Shown here: positions 59,970-64,000 of the stretch, one piece after another
Position numbering within the stretch: position 1 is the stretch's first letter
Layout of the letters: every line of letters starts with the position of its first letter
Source: Microbacterium telephonicum
Lineage (GTDB): Bacteria; Actinomycetota; Actinomycetes; Actinomycetales; Microbacteriaceae
DNA length: 64,000 bases
Reading direction: 5' to 3'
NCBI RefSeq assembly: GCF_003651225.1
Contig: NZ_RCDB01000003.1
Coordinates: forward strand, 747,259-811,258
The notes under the pieces: model-generated
Seen by the model: the letters and a program-made list of their open reading frames with translations, nothing else
What the model was told of the DNA's origin: nothing
Databases searched by the model: none
Translations under genes and position numbers: made by a program

Positions 59970-60695
59970 ATGGCCCCGCTCGTGTACCTCTGCGTGCGCC
60001 CGCAGCAGGATGCCGCGCACGCGGAGTACGCATCGTTCCGCGATGCGATGCGCCTCGACGAGACGGGCCTGGAGCGGTGGGACCTCGTGCGCGACGCGCT
60101 GCCGGACGACGCGTTCACGCGCTGGCGCGGCTTCGTCGTCGGGGGCAGCCCGTACAACGTCACCGACCCCGAGTCGACCAAGACCGACGCGCAGCGCCGC
60201 CTCGAACACGCTCTCGCCGCGATCGCCCGCGCCGCCGCCGAGGGACGCACGGCGGCGCTGTTCACCTGCTACGGCATCGGCGTCGCGACCCGCACCCTGG
60301 GCGGCGAGGTGACCCGCGGGTACCCCGAGGACACCGGTCCGACCGCGGTGACGGTGACCGCCGACGGCTCCCGCGACCCGCTGTTCGGCTCATTGGCCGA
60401 TGCGTTCACCGCGCTCACCGCGCACAAGGAGGGCACGCAGCGGCTCCCGGAGGGCGCGGTGCTGCTGGCCGGCAACGACGCGTGCCCCGTGCAGGCGTAC
60501 CGCGTCGGCGATCGCCTCTACGCGACCCAGTTCCACCCCGAGCCGACCGGCACCGCGTTCACCGAGCGGATGGCGATCTACCGCGACGACGGCTACTTCG
60601 ACGCGCGCGACTACGACCGCATCGCCTCCCGCGTGCTGGCGGCCTCGCTCACCGAGCCGCCCCGCATCCTGCGCGCGTTCGCCCGCGCGTTCTGA
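59970..60695 (+). CDS. Class I glutamine amidotransferase-like protein
   Basis: A 241-residue protein with nucleophile Cys100 in ALFTCYGIGVA and His189 with Glu191 in YATQFHPEPTGTAF, a complete GATase1 triad. It resembles stand-alone GMP synthase-like amidotransferases used in salvage or glutamine hydrolysis. GSPYNVTDPESTKT near residue 65 gives the oxyanion strand. The acceptor is unknown. TAGACT (59958-59963) lies 6 bases before the ATG. Confidence 0.87.
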   Translation: MAPLVYLCVRPQQDAAHAEYASFRDAMRLDETGLERWDLVRDALPDDAFTRWRGFVVGGSPYNVTDPESTKTDAQRRLEHALAAIARAAAEGRTAALFTCYGIGVATRTLGGEVTRGYPEDTGPTAVTVTADGSRDPLFGSLADAFTALTAHKEGTQRLPEGAVLLAGNDACPVQAYRVGDRLYATQFHPEPTGTAFTERMAIYRDDGYFDARDYDRIASRVLAASLTEPPRILRAFARAF

Positions 60696-60739
60696 CGACG
60701 CCGCTCCGACGCCGGCGCATTCGGCGGCCGGAGCGGGAC

Positions 60740-61573
60740 TCACACTCCTTCGCGCCGGCGTCGCAGACCCGTGACGACGAAGGGCGCGGCCAGCACGACG
60801 ACCGCCGCGGCGAACGCCGCGATCGCGACCGCCGGCGCCTGCGGCTCCCCCGTCAGGCGCGCCACGCCGATCCACACGAGCCCCCAGGCCATCGCGAGCG
60901 GGGGCGCGATGCGCTGGCCGCGAGTGCCGACGGCGACCAGGATGCCGGTGACGGCGACGACCGCGAGCACCGCCACGCCCCAGGCGGCCTGAGCGCCCGC
61001 ATCCATCGGCGGGGCGACCTCGGCGGCCAGCCACGCCGTGACGTTCGCGACCGTCGCGAGGGTCACCCACCCGAGATGCAAGCCGACCGTGCCGTCCAAC
61101 AACAGCCGGTCGGTGAAGCTCTCGGTGCGGAACACGGTGAGCACCCGCACCGTGAGACCGAGCGCCGCCAGCAGCACGACGATCGCGACCACCGTGAGCG
61201 GCAGCGTCGTGAACTGTGCGGCCAGCAGCCAGCCGCCGTTGAGCACGGCCGTCAGCGCGACCCACCAGCCCGCGCGGCGCTGCCGCGTGCGCGCGCGCTG
61301 CGAGGGCAGCGCCTGCCAGATCGCGTACGCGATCATGAGCAGGTAGATGAGGCTCCAGATGGAGAACGCGGGCCGACCGGGTGCGAGCACGGTCGCATCG
61401 GCGTCGAGCGCCCCGCCCTGCAGGTCGCGCACGTTCGTGCCGCCGAGCAGCCCCGTCCCCACCATCGCGGCGATGATCATGAACACGACGGCGCTGATCA
61501 CGACGATCTGCCGCAGCAGGTCGCCGCCGGTCGCCGTCGTGGTCATCGGGGCGCGCGGGGTCGTGGTGGACAT
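60740..61573 (-). CDS. TspO/MBR-like tryptophan-rich membrane protein
   Basis: A 277-residue protein with seven to eight membrane segments. PAFSIWSLIYLLMIAYAIWQ, WWVALTAVLNGGWLLAAQFT and DGTVGLHLGWVTLATVANVT match the tryptophan-rich sensory (TspO) fold, extended compared with the 160-residue classical members. TspO binds porphyrins; the long actinobacterial forms are uncharacterised. TACCGT (61580-61585) lies 6 bases before the ATG. It is 4 bases downstream of treZ on the same strand but may have its own promoter. Confidence 0.83.
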   Translation of the reverse strand: MSTTTPRAPMTTTATGGDLLRQIVVISAVVFMIIAAMVGTGLLGGTNVRDLQGGALDADATVLAPGRPAFSIWSLIYLLMIAYAIWQALPSQRARTRQRRAGWWVALTAVLNGGWLLAAQFTTLPLTVVAIVVLLAALGLTVRVLTVFRTESFTDRLLLDGTVGLHLGWVTLATVANVTAWLAAEVAPPMDAGAQAAWGVAVLAVVAVTGILVAVGTRGQRIAPPLAMAWGLVWIGVARLTGEPQAPAVAIAAFAAAVVVLAAPFVVTGLRRRREGV

Positions 61574-61577
61574 GGCG

Positions 61578-63362
61578 TCACGGTAGCCGCGCAGGCGCGT
61601 CGGCGTCAGCCCCCTTGACCGCGACGGATCGGATGCTAGGACCGACGACGATCGCGGCGTCGGCGGCGATCACGTGCACCCCGGATGCCGCGGGCACCTC
61701 GGGCGGCGCCGTCGACAGCCAGACCTCCTCGCCGGAGAGCGCGGGCACCTCCCACGGCTGCGTCGACAGGTTCACGAGTACGCGGGCGTCGCCCCGCCCG
61801 AGCGTGTAGCGCAGACCTCCCGGGCCTTCCTCGACGGTGCCGCTCGGCCACGCCGGGTCGGTCAGCTGCGGTCGAGCGCGGCGCAGCGCCGCCAGGCGCC
61901 GGTAGAGGGCGAGCAGCTCGCCGTGGGCGCCGGCATCCGCCTCGGCCCAGTCCAGGCGCGAGCGCTCGAACGTCTGCGGATCGTTCGGCGACGGTACGAG
62001 CGACTCGTCCCAGCCCATCTGCGCGAATTCGCGCTTGCGGCCGGCGTCGGTCGCGGCGGCGAGTTCGGGTTCGGGATGCGAGGTGAAGAACTGCCAGGGG
62101 GTGTTCGCGCCCCACTCCTCTCCCATGAACAGCATCGGCGTGCCGGGCGCGGTGAGGGTGAGCACCGCGGCGACCGCGAGACGCGCGGGTGAGAGCATCT
62201 GCGACAGCCGATCGCCGGCGGCCCGGTTGCCGATCTGGTCGTGATCCTGCGCGAAGGTCACCAGGTGCCAGGTCGCTGCGGCATCCGGGATCGTCGTGCC
62301 GTGGTCGCGACCGCGGAACGACGAGAAGGTGCCGTCGTGGTAGAAACCGCGCGTCCAGGTCTTCACGAGCGCCTGCGGGTCGGCGAAGTCGGCGTAGTAG
62401 CCGCTCGTCTCCCCGGTGAGGGCGACGTGGACGGCATGGTGCCAGTCGTCCGACCACTGCGCCGCGAGCCCGTAGCCGCCGGCCTCGCGCGGCAGGAACA
62501 TCACGGGGTCGTTGAGGTCGCTTTCGGCGATGAGGGTGAGCGGCCTGCCCTGGTGCGCGCTGAGGGCGTCGGCCGTCTCGGCGAGCTGCTGCAGGATGTG
62601 CACCGGCTGCTCCGCCGACTCGTGCAGGGCATGCACGGCGTCGAGCCGCAGCCCGTCGACGTGGAAGTCGACCAGCCACTGTCGGGCGTTGTCGAGGATG
62701 TAGGCGCGCACCTCCGGTTCGTCGAGGTTCACGCTCGACCCCCACGTGTTCGAGTGCCCCTCGCGCAGGTACGGACCGAACTCGGGCAGGTAGTTGCCGC
62801 TCGGCCCGAGGTGGTTGTAGACGACGTCCTGGATGACAGCGAGCCCTGCCGCGTGGGCGGCGTCGACGAAGCGCTGGTAGGCGGCAGGGCCGCCGTAGTC
62901 CTCCTGCACGGTGTACCAGAGCACGCCGTCGTAGCCCCAGTTGTGGGTGCCGTTGAAGCCGTTCACCGGCAGCAGCTCGATGTGGCTGACCCCGAGCGCG
63001 ACGAGGTGGTCGAGCTTGCCGGCCGCGGCGTCGAGGGTCCCCTCCGGCGTGAACGTGCCGATGTGCAGTTCGTACACGAGACCGCCGGCGAGCTGGCGTC
63101 CGGTCCAGCCCGCGTCGGTCCAGGCGAAGTCCGCCGGATCGAACCACGCGGATGCCGCATGCACGCCGTCCGGCTGGCGCCGCGAGCGCGGATCGGGGCG
63201 CAGGTCGTCGGCGTCGCCGAGCACGAACCCGTACCGGTCGCCCGGGGCGAGCGCCGCATCCGCGTGCCAGCGCCCACCCGCATCCGCCGTCATCTCGACG
63301 TCGCCCTGTCCGGGGCGGCGCAGCCGCACCCGCGCCGCCCGCGGCGCCCACACCTCGATCAT
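61578..63362 (-). CDS. treZ: Malto-oligosyltrehalose trehalohydrolase
   Basis: A 594-residue GH13 enzyme that releases trehalose from the end of malto-oligosyltrehalose. The N-terminal CBM48-like domain ([20 protein letters not shown]) is followed by the barrel: [20 protein letters not shown], nucleophile Asp in [11 protein letters not shown], acid Glu in [11 protein letters not shown] and the late [12 protein letters not shown] motif. GGAGGAGG lies four bases before the ATG. It follows treY, with a 109-base hairpin-bearing gap, to form the TreYZ pathway. Confidence 0.95.
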   Translation of the reverse strand: MIEVWAPRAARVRLRRPGQGDVEMTADAGGRWHADAALAPGDRYGFVLGDADDLRPDPRSRRQPDGVHAASAWFDPADFAWTDAGWTGRQLAGGLVYELHIGTFTPEGTLDAAAGKLDHLVALGVSHIELLPVNGFNGTHNWGYDGVLWYTVQEDYGGPAAYQRFVDAAHAAGLAVIQDVVYNHLGPSGNYLPEFGPYLREGHSNTWGSSVNLDEPEVRAYILDNARQWLVDFHVDGLRLDAVHALHESAEQPVHILQQLAETADALSAHQGRPLTLIAESDLNDPVMFLPREAGGYGLAAQWSDDWHHAVHVALTGETSGYYADFADPQALVKTWTRGFYHDGTFSSFRGRDHGTTIPDAAATWHLVTFAQDHDQIGNRAAGDRLSQMLSPARLAVAAVLTLTAPGTPMLFMGEEWGANTPWQFFTSHPEPELAAATDAGRKREFAQMGWDESLVPSPNDPQTFERSRLDWAEADAGAHGELLALYRRLAALRRARPQLTDPAWPSGTVEEGPGGLRYTLGRGDARVLVNLSTQPWEVPALSGEEVWLSTAPPEVPAASGVHVIAADAAIVVGPSIRSVAVKGADADAPARLP

Positions 63363-63398
63363 CCGGCCTCCTCCGTCACTGTGGGTCCGTCACTGCGC

Positions 63399-63469
63399 CG
63401 TGAGACCTCATCGGACGGACGAGACCGCGGTGGAACCCCACGGTCTCGGCATGCAGATGAGGTTTCGCG
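63399..63469. repeat. Nested hairpin between treY and treZ
   Basis: CGTGAGACCTCATC (63399-63412) and GATGAGGTTTCGCG (63456-63469) pair over 14 bp with two G-U wobbles. Inside, CGAGACCG (63420-63427) and CGGTCTCG (63441-63448) form a second perfect stem. The structure would sit in the treY-treZ message. Confidence 0.65.
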
Positions 63470-63471
63470 GA

Positions 63472-64000
63472 TCATGGTCGGTCGGCCACCAGCAGGGCGA
63501 CCGGGTAGTCGGCGAGCAGTTCGGCCAGCGGCACCTCGCCGCCGGTGAAGCGCCGGCCCGTGAACGCGTCGACGGTCGGGCCGTCGTGACGCAGCAGCAC
63601 CGTGTCGCCCCAGCCGTGTGCGGCCAGGCACACCGGCAGCCGCGTCGCGACGGCCAGCGCCCCGCCGCGGTCGAACGCGACCGCGTGGTCGGATGCGGCA
63701 CCGGCGAGCGTCATGGGGGTGTACCGGGTGAACAGGTCGGGGCGGTCGCGGCGCAGCCGCAGCGTGCGCGAGACGATGAGCAGCTTCGCGGCGCCGGTGT
63801 CGTCGACGGGCGGCATCCACCCGCCGTCGATCCGCTCGAGCAGGTCGCGGCGCTCCCGGAAGTCGACGGGGCGGCGGTTGTCGGGGTCGACGAGCGAGTG
63901 GTCCCACAGCTCGGTGCCCTGGTACACGTCGGGCACGCCCGGACCGGCCAGTTGCAGCAGCTTGGCGGCGAGCGCGTTCGACCGTCCGGCCGCGCGGATC
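63472..64000 (-). CDS. treY: Malto-oligosyltrehalose synthase, C-terminal part (cut by window edge)
   Basis: About 176 C-terminal residues of TreY, which isomerises the reducing-end glucose of maltodextrin to a trehalose linkage. The visible part begins RAAGRSNALAAKLLQLAGPG and has VPDVYQGTELWDHSLVDPDN then RRPVDF, the hallmark of TreY. The 5' part lies beyond the window end. TreZ follows on the same strand and uses its product. Confidence 0.95.
   Translation of the reverse strand, partial: IRAAGRSNALAAKLLQLAGPGVPDVYQGTELWDHSLVDPDNRRPVDFRERRDLLERIDGGWMPPVDDTGAAKLLIVSRTLRLRRDRPDLFTRYTPMTLAGAASDHAVAFDRGGALAVATRLPVCLAAHGWGDTVLLRHDGPTVDAFTGRRFTGGEVPLAELLADYPVALLVADRP

Overview
The window is chromosomal DNA of a high-GC actinobacterium, most likely Microbacterium or a close member of Microbacteriaceae. 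The rpsL-rpsG-fusA and rpoB-rpoC proteins are of actinobacterial type, GTG and TTG starts are frequent, and GGCATCC/GGATGCC words and short GTTGAG...TCGAAAC intergenic palindromes are scattered throughout. I see no tRNA, rRNA, CRISPR array, transposase or phage gene. About fifty protein genes fill the window and most gaps are under 250 bases.

Region 1 (1-18.6 kb) is the core information-processing block: fusA (3' end cut by the window edge), rpsG, rpsL, an FHA membrane protein and three envelope proteins, two small secreted or membrane proteins, then rpoC and rpoB, all but one on the minus strand. Clear sigma-70 promoters precede rpsL and rpoB, and a 16-bp stem follows rpoC. The 5-oxoproline hydrolysis genes pxpA and a fused pxpBC follow.

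Region 2 (18.6-41.5 kb) is metabolic and envelope DNA. It holds a spermidine-synthase-like protein, a TPR protein, a SprT-like protein, a ComB-like protein, a domain-permuted GH3 beta-glucosidase behind a CebR-like operator, and a two-component system upstream of a MacB/LolD-type ABC exporter. An Lrp regulator stands opposite a DUF6421-like gene, followed by an MFS transporter, an SDR and a threonine aldolase-like enzyme. A DivIVA-like coiled-coil protein, an M3 peptidase, an AlbA_2 protein, a degenerate Nudix protein, an esterase and a DUF418 membrane protein complete the region.

Region 3 (41.5-54 kb) starts with an ABC-F ATPase that has a long structured leader and a palindromic element inserted in frame in its coding sequence. 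Then come a PQQ-type propeller protein, the helicase lhr coupled to nei2, a YitT-like protein, a hexapeptide-repeat protein, a DUF1304 protein, a dihydroorotate dehydrogenase-like enzyme and a LysR effector domain without HTH.

Region 4 (54-60 kb) is the most interesting part: a four-gene minus-strand operon encoding an ECF sigma factor, a 156-residue protein, a cytoplasmic subtilisin with five NPYGRT repeats before its catalytic domain, and a TPR-CHAT (caspase/separase-like) protease. I propose a sigma-controlled two-protease cascade.

Region 5 (60-64 kb) has a class I glutamine amidotransferase, a TspO-like membrane protein, and treZ with the 3' end of treY for trehalose synthesis from maltodextrin.

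Two window-wide patterns stand out. At least 17 genes carry a TANNNT -10 hexamer only 6-8 bases before the start codon, suggesting leaderless transcripts, and several distinct palindromic repeat families occupy the gaps.
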